From Vitreoscilla stercoraria DSM 513 (GTDB taxonomy: Bacteria > Pseudomonadota > Gammaproteobacteria > Burkholderiales > Neisseriaceae), in NCBI RefSeq assembly GCF_000382305.1, contig NZ_KB908026.1, positions 1 through 64,000 of the forward strand: 64,000 nucleotides of DNA, given 5' to 3'. Both the position numbers and the translations under genes were made by a program. The notes below the pieces were generated by a model. It ran no database searches and was not told where the DNA came from. It saw only the letters and a program-made list of their open reading frames with translations. Of this stretch, positions 36,122 through 44,016 are shown one piece after another; position 1 is the first letter of the stretch, and the number at the start of each line of letters is the position of its first letter.

Positions 36122-37468
36122 ATGAAAAAACACCAATTACTTCATTCCAATAAATTTCGTTTAATCGCCATCTGCTCAACAGCAGCCTTATTAACCGCTT
36201 GCCCATCCACCACAACACCACCTCCGAGCAGCGGCAATGCAAATACCCCTATTCAAGGTCCTATTTCTGCGATTCCTGCTACGCCTGCAGGGCAAACCTT
36301 TGCCACACCTGGTCAAAACGTCCGCTATACCTCAGCCACATTCCAAGACATCCCTGAATGGCAAGGCCAAGCGTTTCAACAATCTTTATTGTCTTTCCAG
36401 CGTGGCTGTACCAAGCTAACCAACAAAGTACAATGGCAAGCAGTTTGCCAACAAGCCAAAATCACGCCGATGAACAATCAAGCGGCAAAAGTGTTTTTTG
36501 AGAATTTGTTTACACCTTGGAAAATCACCGACAATGGCAATCACTCAGGCACCGTAACAGGTTATTACGAGCCTGTTTTGCTTGGTGATACCCACCAAAC
36601 AACGCAAGCGCGCTTTCCAATTTATGGCATTCCGAATGATTTTATCAGCGTGCCTTTGCCTGACGCCAATCGCTTAAGTAAAGGCAATGTGCGCATCAAT
36701 GTGACAGGTGCCAATCAAGGTCGCATCGCTGCAGGTGGTAACCTCAGCGCCAATTTGAACAATTTCCCTATTAACGAACGCAGCCGCAATCTCAAAGGTC
36801 GGGTGGTTGGCAATCAATTTGTGCCGTATTACACCCGTGCTGAAATCAATGCAGGCGCCCTGAATGGCAAAGCACCTGTTTTGGCCTATGCCAATGACCC
36901 TGTCGAATTGTTCTTCTTGCACATTCAAGGTTCAGGACGCTTGCAAACGCCAAGCGGTCAATTTGTGCGCTTGGGTTTTGCTGATAAAAATGAACATCCT
37001 TACAAATCCGTTGCCACTTATATGGCCAATAAAGGCTATTTGCCCTTAGCGCAAACTTCTATGCAAGGCATCAAAGCATGGATGCAACAAAATCCTCAAC
37101 GATTGTCTGAAGTGTTGGGACAAAATCCAAGCTATATTTTCTTCCGCACCAACCCAGCCAGCGCCAATGAAGGTCCTATCGGTGCTTTAGGTGCACCGTT
37201 GACAGATGAATATTCAGCCGCAGTAGACCGCCATCATGTGGAATTGGGTTCACCTATTTTTGTGGCGACCACGCATCCACTCCATAATCAACCCCACAAC
37301 CGTTTAATCATGGCACAAGATACAGGCACCGCTATCAAAGGCGGCATACGTGTGGATTATTTCTGGGGTTATGGTGATGCCGCAGGCAATGTGGCAGGCA
37401 AAATGAAACACCAAGGGCAAGTTTGGATGTTGTTGCCAAATGGTTATACACCTCGTTACCAACCCTAA
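36122..37468 (+). CDS. mltA: Membrane-bound lytic murein transglycosylase A
   Basis: MltA cleaves the glycan strands of peptidoglycan to 1,6-anhydro products from the inner face of the outer membrane. The 448-residue lipoprotein has the lipobox LTAC, a proline-rich linker, the MltA barrel domain (GYYEPVLLGD, FFLHIQGSGRL) and the 3D domain with catalytic aspartates near RVDYFWGYGDAAG. The start is at 36122; the nine residues upstream are not family-like. It lies 54 bases after wzi, separated by a small hairpin. Confidence 0.93.
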   Translation: MKKHQLLHSNKFRLIAICSTAALLTACPSTTTPPPSSGNANTPIQGPISAIPATPAGQTFATPGQNVRYTSATFQDIPEWQGQAFQQSLLSFQRGCTKLTNKVQWQAVCQQAKITPMNNQAAKVFFENLFTPWKITDNGNHSGTVTGYYEPVLLGDTHQTTQARFPIYGIPNDFISVPLPDANRLSKGNVRINVTGANQGRIAAGGNLSANLNNFPINERSRNLKGRVVGNQFVPYYTRAEINAGALNGKAPVLAYANDPVELFFLHIQGSGRLQTPSGQFVRLGFADKNEHPYKSVATYMANKGYLPLAQTSMQGIKAWMQQNPQRLSEVLGQNPSYIFFRTNPASANEGPIGALGAPLTDEYSAAVDRHHVELGSPIFVATTHPLHNQPHNRLIMAQDTGTAIKGGIRVDYFWGYGDAAGNVAGKMKHQGQVWMLLPNGYTPRYQP

Positions 37469-37538
37469 AGCATTCATACATGCCTTAGGGTGTGCATGAA
37501 TGCGGCCTCATACTCATTGCAATAAAGAATGCCTAAAT

Positions 37539-37578
37539 CAAAGAAGCGTCCTGTAAATGTTTACAGGACGCTTCTTTG
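37539..37578. terminator. Long DUS-pair hairpin between convergent genes
   Basis: CAAAGAAGCGTCCTGTAAA pairs with its complement over 19 bp across a two-base gap. It is symmetrical and can end both mltA and the leftward GTPase gene. Confidence 0.85.
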
Positions 37579-37579
37579 A

Positions 37580-38119
37580 TTATTTGGCAAACAATTTATC
37601 TGAAAACAAAATACGCTTGACCAATTTATTCATGTCTTTGCGCTTGCGTATGTCTACCGCCAACACATCGGCATCACTACCAAAGTCAATAGCAGCTTGT
37701 TGCAGTTTTTCAATAAAATCAGATTCTCTTTGTTCCATACTGATTTTATTGACACCAATCACCAAAGGCACACGATCCAAAACATCGGCAAAAGCATGCA
37801 AATAAAAACGCAAATCTTGCAAGGGATTGCGTGCGCTGGCATTCAACACAATGATGACCCCACGGCTGCCTTTGCTTAAGATTTCCCACATGAAATCAAA
37901 ACGTTCTTGACCTGGCGTACCATACAAATGCACTTTGGTTTCGGCATCCAAAACAATCGTACCGTAATCCATCGCAACAGTCGTTGCCTCTTTCATGGTT
38001 TGTGTTTGGTCTGAAGCCAAGATGTCAGTTTCCACCACCTGAGACGTACTATAAGTACGAATGGCAGTGCTTTTACCGGCGCCTACAGGTCCGGTAACAA
38101 TGATTTTGTGATCAAACAT
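37580..38119 (-). CDS. MglA/Rup-like small GTPase
   Basis: The 179-residue Ras-superfamily protein has G1 GPVGAGKST, the G3 motif YGTPGQERF and G4 GVNK. Bacterial GTPases of this group often act with roadblock proteins in surface motility or polarity, and in betaproteobacteria they have been associated with type IV pilus function. No roadblock gene or pilus gene is next to it here, so the partner is unknown. It is a single-gene unit. Confidence 0.78.
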   Translation of the reverse strand: MFDHKIIVTGPVGAGKSTAIRTYSTSQVVETDILASDQTQTMKEATTVAMDYGTIVLDAETKVHLYGTPGQERFDFMWEILSKGSRGVIIVLNASARNPLQDLRFYLHAFADVLDRVPLVIGVNKISMEQRESDFIEKLQQAAIDFGSDADVLAVDIRKRKDMNKLVKRILFSDKLFAK

Positions 38120-38215
38120 TGCGGTATGTTCCCGTTTTAAATATGTGTGTGTAGTCTCATATAAGCCACTTAAGGCTTACTAGGCGCAATGCCCGTGTGC
38201 ATCATAGCAATAAAA

Positions 38216-38236
38216 AACCCAGCATGACGCTGGGTT
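38216..38236 (-). terminator. Intrinsic terminator of gdhA
   Basis: The ACCCAGC/GCTGGGT stem with a five-base loop is followed by a run of six T residues on the minus strand, 33 bases beyond the gdhA stop. Confidence 0.88.
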
Positions 38237-38268
38237 AGATTAAAGTTTCTGCGATTAAATCACTCAAA

Positions 38269-39612
38269 TCAATAAACACCTTGAGCAATCATGGCATCAG
38301 CAACTTTGACAAAACCAGCTATATTAGCGCCATTAACATAGTTAATGAAACCATCTTTTTGCTTACCATAGCGAACGCAATTGCCATGAATGTCTTTCAT
38401 AATAGCATGCAAACGTTCGTCTACTTCACCATGAGTCCAGTTAAAGCGCAAGCTGTTTTGTGACATTTCCAAGCCAGAAGTCGCAACACCACCTGCGTTT
38501 GATGCTTTACCTGGTGCATACAAAATTTTCGCATCTACAAATGCGTCTACTGCATCCAATGTTGATGGCATATTAGCACCTTCAGCCACACATTTCACGC
38601 CATTTTGAATCAACAATGCTGCATCAGCACCATTCAATTCATTTTGCGTTGCACATGGCATTGCAATGTCTACAGGTACAGCCCAAGGACGTTGACCTGC
38701 AATATACTCAATACCTGCCACATTGGCTAAGTCAGACAAACGACCACGTTGAATGTTCTTCAAATTCATGATTTCAGCCAACATGTCTTCAGAAATACCA
38801 TCTTTCACATAAATCATGCCGCCTGAATCACTCAAAGTCACCACTTTTGCACCCAATTCAGTGGCTTTTTGCGCAGCGTATTGCGCCACATTGCCCGAGC
38901 CTGAAACAGAGACAATTTGACCATCCAAATTCATACCACGGGTACGCAACATTTCTTCAGCGAAATACACATTGCCATAACCTGTCGCTTCAGGACGCAC
39001 CAAGCTGCCACCATAAGCCATGCCTTTACCCGTGAATACACAGCTGGCATCATTGCTCAATTTTTTCATCATACCAGCCATGAAGCCCACTTCGCGTGCA
39101 CCCACACCAATATCACCAGCAGGAACGTCGGTATTTGAGCCTAAGTGACGGTACAATTCCACCATCAACGCTTGGCAAAAACGCATCACTTCGCCATCAC
39201 TCTTGCCTTTAGGGTCGAAGTCAGAGCCGCCTTTACCGCCGCCCATAGGCAAAGTGGTCAAAGCATTTTTGAAAGTTTGTTCGAAACCGAGGAATTTAAG
39301 AATGGAGAGATTAACAGATGGGTGAAAGCGCATGCCGCCTTTGAAAGGACCGATGGCTGAATTGAATTGAACACGGAAAGCACGATTAACTTGAACTTGG
39401 TTATGATCATCGACCCATGCCACTCGGAATTGAATCACACGTTCAGGTTCCACTAGACGCTCTAATAAACCATGTTCGCCATATTGTGGATTTTTTTCAA
39501 TGAATGGCCATAAACTGGTCATCACTTCTTTAACGGCTTGCAAAAACTCTGGCTGATTTGAATCTCGAACGGCAACCTGATTCAGGAACTCGTTCACATT
39601 GCTATATTTCAA
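38269..39612 (-). CDS. gdhA: NADP-specific glutamate dehydrogenase
   Basis: GdhA makes glutamate from 2-oxoglutarate and ammonia with NADPH. The protein has FRVQFNSAIGPFKGGMRFHP, the catalytic LPMGGGKGGSDFDPKGKS lysine segment and the Rossmann motif SGSGNVAQYA. No ATG is available near the expected N-terminus. An AAGGA site at 39620-39624 points to a TTG at 39612 (KYSNVNEF follows), or an ATT three bases earlier. The product is about 447 residues, the normal family length. It is a single-gene unit with its own terminator. Confidence 0.93.
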   Translation of the reverse strand: MKYSNVNEFLNQVAVRDSNQPEFLQAVKEVMTSLWPFIEKNPQYGEHGLLERLVEPERVIQFRVAWVDDHNQVQVNRAFRVQFNSAIGPFKGGMRFHPSVNLSILKFLGFEQTFKNALTTLPMGGGKGGSDFDPKGKSDGEVMRFCQALMVELYRHLGSNTDVPAGDIGVGAREVGFMAGMMKKLSNDASCVFTGKGMAYGGSLVRPEATGYGNVYFAEEMLRTRGMNLDGQIVSVSGSGNVAQYAAQKATELGAKVVTLSDSGGMIYVKDGISEDMLAEIMNLKNIQRGRLSDLANVAGIEYIAGQRPWAVPVDIAMPCATQNELNGADAALLIQNGVKCVAEGANMPSTLDAVDAFVDAKILYAPGKASNAGGVATSGLEMSQNSLRFNWTHGEVDERLHAIMKDIHGNCVRYGKQKDGFINYVNGANIAGFVKVADAMIAQGVY

Positions 39613-39891
39613 AATGACATCCTTAAAGTGTAACAAGAAAAAAATTCATACAGACTATATCAATGACATCATGATGACAGCTAAACCATGAATACCGACG
39701 TATAGGCTCAATTTGAACCTAATTCTAGCACAATCCAGAAAGCAAACAGGTAATTTTTACTGAGTTTTGGCTACTTTAAAGCAAAGAAAAATTTATTTTG
39801 AAATAAAGTACCAATACTAAAATATATCTATAAAAAAATGCCAATACTTTTTACAGCCTTGGCATCTGGTACCTATTTTACTATATTGTCA

Positions 39892-41166
39892 TTAAATTCC
39901 AAAATAATCTTCAACTCTTGCAATGGTTTCATTAATGAGTTCATCATTGTGCGCCGCAGACATAAAAGAAGCCTCAAATGCCGATGGCGCCAATGCCACA
40001 CCACGCTCTAACATGCCATGGAAAAAGTGCTTAAACGCCTCTTGGTCACTCGCTGATACATCCGCAAAAGTTTGTGGAATGCGGTCATTAAAATAAAAAC
40101 CAAACATGCCGCCAACATATTGACCACTCAATGGCACACCAGCTTTGGCGGCAGCTGCACACAAACCATTAACCAAACGCTCACTGTTGCGATTCAAACA
40201 CTCATAAAAACCATCACGCTGAATGATTTCCAAAGTTTTCAAACCTGCCATTACTGCCAAGGGGTTTCCCGACAAAGTACCTGCTTGGTACACACCGCCC
40301 AAAGGTGAAATACACGCCATGATGTCTTTGCGACCACCAAATGCCGCTAAAGGCATGCCGCCACCAATCACTTTGCCCATTGTCGTTAAATCAGGTGTGA
40401 TGCCGTGCAACGATTGTGCACCACCCAAAGCCACACGGAAACCCGTCATCACTTCATCGTAAATCAATACCGAACCGTGTTGCTCAGTCAAACCACGCAA
40501 GGCTTTTAAGAAATCAGGTATTGGTTGCACCATGTTCATATTGCCAGCAATCGGCTCCAAAATCACACACGCAATTTCATCACCGATTTTGTCAAATGTG
40601 TTTTGCAATTGCTCGATATCGTTGTAAGACAAAACGATGGTGTGTTGGGTGAAGTCTTGCGGCACACCTGCTGAGCTAGGATTGCCAAACGTGAGCAAAC
40701 CGCTGCCAGCTTTCACCAACAAGCTGTCAGAATGGCCGTGATAACAGCCTTCAAACTTGATGATTTTATCGCGGCCTGTAAAACCGCGCGCCAAACGAAT
40801 GGCCGTCATCGTCGCTTCGGTGCCTGAGCTGACCAAACGCACTTGCTCCACACTTGGCACAAGTTTGATGATTTCCTCGGCAATGCGCACTTCACCTTCG
40901 GTAGGCGCACCAAACGACAAACCATCCAAAGCCACTTCACGCACCGCTTCAATCACTTCAGGATGTGCATGCCCCACAATCGCAGGACCCCAAGAACCAA
41001 CATAATCAATGTACTCGACGCCCGCTTCATCCCAAACGTGCGCGCCTTGTGCTTTTTTAATAAAGCGCGGCACGCCACCAACACTACCAAACGCGCGCAC
41101 AGGCGAATTCACGCCACCGGGAATGACTTGTTTGGCTTGTTCAAATAACTCTTCATTGCGATTCAT
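39892..41166 (-). CDS. hemL: Glutamate-1-semialdehyde 2,1-aminomutase
   Basis: HemL converts glutamate-1-semialdehyde to 5-aminolevulinate in the C5 pathway of tetrapyrrole synthesis. The 424-residue PLP enzyme has PGGVNSPVRAFGSVGG at the start, YDEVMTGFR and the PLP lysine in TTMGKVIGGGMP. It is the last gene of a seven-gene minus-strand run that also includes hemJ, giving two heme genes in one unit. Confidence 0.96.
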   Translation of the reverse strand: MNRNEELFEQAKQVIPGGVNSPVRAFGSVGGVPRFIKKAQGAHVWDEAGVEYIDYVGSWGPAIVGHAHPEVIEAVREVALDGLSFGAPTEGEVRIAEEIIKLVPSVEQVRLVSSGTEATMTAIRLARGFTGRDKIIKFEGCYHGHSDSLLVKAGSGLLTFGNPSSAGVPQDFTQHTIVLSYNDIEQLQNTFDKIGDEIACVILEPIAGNMNMVQPIPDFLKALRGLTEQHGSVLIYDEVMTGFRVALGGAQSLHGITPDLTTMGKVIGGGMPLAAFGGRKDIMACISPLGGVYQAGTLSGNPLAVMAGLKTLEIIQRDGFYECLNRNSERLVNGLCAAAAKAGVPLSGQYVGGMFGFYFNDRIPQTFADVSASDQEAFKHFFHGMLERGVALAPSAFEASFMSAAHNDELINETIARVEDYFGI

Positions 41167-41181
41167 AATAATTCCTACTTG

Positions 41182-41195
41182 TTTACAGGACGCTT
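41182..41195 (-). repeat. Single DUS-like word between the CYTH gene and hemL
   Basis: TTTACAGGACGCTT without its partner. It overlaps the stop codon of the CYTH gene. Confidence 0.6.
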
Positions 41196-41655
41196 ACCAC
41201 GCACTGTAAGGATGTTGACTCAAATAAGCATTGGTAAAACGACCATCATGGGTGATTTCCTCACCCAACCATTCAGGACGCTCAAACGCAGTGTCTTCCG
41301 ATGGCAATTCAATTTCTGCCACCACCAAAGGTGCATTGTCGCCAAAATACTCATCGACTTCAAATGTATGTCCACCAAAATCAATACAATAACGGTGTTT
41401 TTTCATTTTAAACGGACACATATTGTCAATGATGCTCAAAGCGTCCTGTAATGGAATGGGGTATTCAAACTCATGGCGTGACACATCAGAAATATACCCT
41501 TTTAAAGTCAACCACGCCTCGTCCCCCACCACACGCACACGCATGGTGCGCTCTTTTTCGACGCTCAAATATGCTTGATACAATAATTTAGGCTCAACTT
41601 GTCCACGCCAAGCATCGTTTTTCACCAAAAAACGGCGTTCAATTTCAACTGCCAT
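41194..41655 (-). CDS. CYTH domain protein (probable inorganic triphosphatase)
   Basis: The 153-residue protein is a compact CYTH/triphosphate tunnel fold. It has the signature EIERRFLV at the N-terminus, RMRVRVVGDEAWLTLKG and the acidic EVDEYFGDN and VAEIELPSE strands that bind metal. Small proteins of this type hydrolyse tripolyphosphate or other triphosphates. The start at 41655 (MAVEIERR) has an AGGATG site upstream. It lies nine bases after hemJ and 27 bases before hemL. Confidence 0.85.
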   Translation of the reverse strand: MAVEIERRFLVKNDAWRGQVEPKLLYQAYLSVEKERTMRVRVVGDEAWLTLKGYISDVSRHEFEYPIPLQDALSIIDNMCPFKMKKHRYCIDFGGHTFEVDEYFGDNAPLVVAEIELPSEDTAFERPEWLGEEITHDGRFTNAYLSQHPYSAW

Positions 41656-41663
41656 ACACATCC

Positions 41664-42092
41664 TCAAAATGGTTTAAACACCACCAAATACAAAGCCACC
41701 GCCAATATTAAGGTTGGAATTTCACCATATATACGAAACCAACGTGGCGAATAAATATTTCGCTCTGCACGAAAATCTTGCAACAAACGCCAACAATAAA
41801 AATGATAGCCAAGCAAAATCACACCCAATGTGATTTTAGAATGCGACCATCCTTGCCATAAGCTGCCACTCATCAAACTGAATAAACCAAACACCACTGC
41901 CAATATCGCCCAAGGTGTCATGAACCGCCATAACTTCTCTGCCATAGCCAACAAACGTTGATACTCACGTTGGGTTTCCGTGGTATGAGGCAGCATGTGT
42001 GCCAAATTGACAAACAATCGGGGCAGAGACAACAAACCTGCGAACCAAGAAATCACAAAAAACACATGCAATAGTTTGAACCACAAATACAT
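41664..42092 (-). CDS. hemJ: Protoporphyrinogen oxidase HemJ-like membrane protein
   Basis: HemJ oxidises protoporphyrinogen IX in many bacteria that lack HemG and HemY. The 142-residue integral membrane protein has four helices. It has the conserved heme-ligand histidine region LLHVFFVISWFAGLLSLPRLF and the C-terminal RWFRIYGEIPTLILAVA segment ending in KPF. hemL lies in the same operon, which supports the assignment. Confidence 0.85.
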   Translation of the reverse strand: MYLWFKLLHVFFVISWFAGLLSLPRLFVNLAHMLPHTTETQREYQRLLAMAEKLWRFMTPWAILAVVFGLFSLMSGSLWQGWSHSKITLGVILLGYHFYCWRLLQDFRAERNIYSPRWFRIYGEIPTLILAVALYLVVFKPF

Positions 42093-42125
42093 GTCGCCCC
42101 CTTAGCATCAAGCAAAGACTATTCA

Positions 42126-42767
42126 TTAAGTACGTATGTGATCGCGAGCTTGTGGAAACAAACGCCCAGCTTGGTATAACACCAATAAAAAACTTTCCTC
42201 TAACCACAATCGCAATTGTTTGCTCTGCGCACTGTCGTTATAACGCGATGTTGGTGTCGGAGCAGTTTGCACATCCATACCCAAATCATCCGCAATAAAA
42301 TGAGCGCGCGCCAAATGATGTGGATCACTGATGACAATCAAACGCTTCATCTCGCTGCCAACCAACAATTCCCGCGTGTTATACAAATTTTCATATGTGT
42401 CGCGCGACTGGCTTTCTAAAATCATGTCAGCTTGTTTGATGCCTTGCTTGCCTGCATAACGCGCCGCCACTGCCGCCTCAGTCGGATAACCTTCCACAGG
42501 CGTTCCACCTGTAAAAATCAATTTATCCACCATGCCATCGCGGTAAAGTTTTAAACCATAATTGATGCGCTCTTTGAACACAGGTGATGGATTTTTACCC
42601 CAAGCAGCAGCACCAAGCACCACGGCAGCATCCGCCTGTTGCAAAGTTTGCGGCTGCGCATAATGCCACACTTGGTACAAAGCCCAAGTTTGCAATACCA
42701 ATACCGCCAACACACTCAAATACACACCGCGGCGCAGGTAATACCAAAAAGATTTATGCTTGTTCAT
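42126..42767 (-). CDS. YdcF/SanA family (DUF218) membrane-anchored protein
   Basis: The 213-residue protein has one N-terminal membrane helix and a DUF218 domain: DAAVVLGAAAWG, the FTGGTPVEGYPTEAAVAARY segment with conserved Glu, and VISDPHHLARA. Relatives (YdcF, SanA, ElyC) affect envelope integrity and peptidoglycan precursor lipid use. The start overlaps the upstream ArsC-like gene by 14 bases, so translation is probably coupled. Confidence 0.85.
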   Translation of the reverse strand: MNKHKSFWYYLRRGVYLSVLAVLVLQTWALYQVWHYAQPQTLQQADAAVVLGAAAWGKNPSPVFKERINYGLKLYRDGMVDKLIFTGGTPVEGYPTEAAVAARYAGKQGIKQADMILESQSRDTYENLYNTRELLVGSEMKRLIVISDPHHLARAHFIADDLGMDVQTAPTPTSRYNDSAQSKQLRLWLEESFLLVLYQAGRLFPQARDHIRT

Positions 42768-43119
42768 GACCTTGTTCAGCCAACCAACTCAAAGCCAAAG
42801 ACGGTGGTCGGCAAATCACCGCATCCTCACCGCATACCAAAATGGGACGCTGTAACAAATGCCGATGCTCAGCCAAAACATTGGCCCAAGCCACATCATC
42901 AGCGTCCTGTAAATGTGGCCACGACTCATGTTCATCTTGACTGGCACGCACCAAGGCTGAAACAGGTTGTCCCAAAGCTTTTGCCAAAGACAAAACCGTC
43001 TCTGGCGTCAAAACCTGTTCTAAATACAAAATGATTTGCACATCCACCCCTGCTTCTTGCAACAAAGCCAAAGCTTCGCGCGATTTAGAGCATTGAGGAT
43101 TGTGATAATACTGTTTCAT
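42754..43119 (-). CDS. ArsC/YfgD-like arsenate reductase family protein
   Basis: The 121-residue thioredoxin-fold protein starts MKQYYHNPQCSKSREALALL, with the reactive CSKSR cysteine motif of the glutaredoxin-linked arsenate reductase group. Its C-terminal RPILVCGEDAVICRPP region fits the family. No other arsenic resistance gene is nearby, so a general redox role is equally likely. The start at 43119 is chosen on family alignment and an upstream GAGAG site. Confidence 0.8.
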   Translation of the reverse strand: MKQYYHNPQCSKSREALALLQEAGVDVQIILYLEQVLTPETVLSLAKALGQPVSALVRASQDEHESWPHLQDADDVAWANVLAEHRHLLQRPILVCGEDAVICRPPSLALSWLAEQGHEQA

Positions 43120-43129
43120 GTTCGCTCTC

Positions 43130-43450
43130 TTAAGGTTTGGCGGCACTCCACGCGCTGTCCAAACGACTTCCAAAACTTTGTAACTGTTGCTCCGCACTGG
43201 TTTGAGCGGCCTGTAAACGGCTAACCTCTGCTTCCAATTGGCTCACACTGCTTTTAGCCGCCTCAAGACGCTGTTGGGCAATCACCAACTGGCTTTGTTT
43301 TTCAAGCAATTGGGTTTTGCTCAATTGTATGCTGCTTAAAGCCGTTTGATACGACTTTTGTGCTGACAACAATTCCATTTCAATAGGTGTTTGCGCCACA
43401 GCCCAAGTTGTCGCCAACGAGCATACTGCTGCCATCCAATAATGCTTCAT
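43130..43450 (-). CDS. Small exported coiled-coil protein
   Basis: The 106-residue product has a signal peptide (cut near AVA-QT) and then an uninterrupted heptad-like region, from MELLSAQKSYQTALSS to QSFGSRLDS, predicted to be a single long coiled coil in the periplasm. It resembles DUF4124- or BMP-like helper proteins only in form, and I do not recognise a family. An AGGGG site precedes the ATG. It is the second gene of the adhesin-E-like to hemL operon. Confidence 0.65.
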   Translation of the reverse strand: MKHYWMAAVCSLATTWAVAQTPIEMELLSAQKSYQTALSSIQLSKTQLLEKQSQLVIAQQRLEAAKSSVSQLEAEVSRLQAAQTSAEQQLQSFGSRLDSAWSAAKP

Positions 43451-43470
43451 TTTCTACCCCTTTGTGTCAT

Positions 43471-43908
43471 TTACTGTGGACACACCAAATCATATTGTTT
43501 TTTTGCCGCCGAGCCTGTCGTTACCAAGTTATAACCGACTTGATGACCGAAAGTTTGCTGATTAATCATCACGCCTTGTTGGTTATACAATTCAGTGTCC
43601 AAAATACGATAGCTGCGTTCACGACATTGCATTTGATAAGTGCTGACCGCCGTTTTGAACACTGGCACATTCGGCAAAGACTCCAAACGGATATCATCGA
43701 CCACTGTGCGAGTGCGATACGTCACCACATTGCCATTTTTTTGTATGCTTTGAGTGTCAATTTCATGTTTCACATTTTTATTGGCAGAGTCGCCCAAAGC
43801 TTTCCAAGAACCTACTGGACCCACTTGAGAAGTGGTTTGGCAAGCAGACAACATCAAGATTGCCACCACGCCCAATATGCCTAACCAAGGTTTTGATTGT
43901 GTCACCAT
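43471..43908 (-). CDS. Surface-adhesin-E-like lipoprotein
   Basis: The 145-residue product has a lipoprotein signal with lipobox LSAC. The mature part (WKALGDSANKNVKHEIDTQS, then VVTYRTRTVVDD) resembles the surface-adhesin protein E family found in Haemophilus and Neisseria, with two late cysteines. Homology is by pattern only. It is the first gene of a seven-gene leftward operon, with a TACACT -10 box and a 20-base-spaced direct repeat just upstream. Confidence 0.6.
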   Translation of the reverse strand: MVTQSKPWLGILGVVAILMLSACQTTSQVGPVGSWKALGDSANKNVKHEIDTQSIQKNGNVVTYRTRTVVDDIRLESLPNVPVFKTAVSTYQMQCRERSYRILDTELYNQQGVMINQQTFGHQVGYNLVTTGSAAKKQYDLVCPQ

Positions 43909-43942
43909 TTATCATCCATCAAAGCATCTATTTAAGGCAATC

Positions 43943-43974
43943 AGTGTAGCAGCTATTAACTGTCATTAGCAGCT
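43943..43974 (-). promoter_or_regulatory. Operon promoter with spaced direct repeat
   Basis: On the minus strand TGCTACACT (43943-43951) is an extended -10 box for the leftward operon. TAGCAGCT occurs at 43947-43954 and again at 43967-43974, exactly 20 bases apart, so one protein could bind both on the same face of the helix. Confidence 0.4.
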
Positions 43975-44016
43975 TAAAGCGACTAAAATGATGTTTTCGT
44001 CACGGTTGCGCATCAC

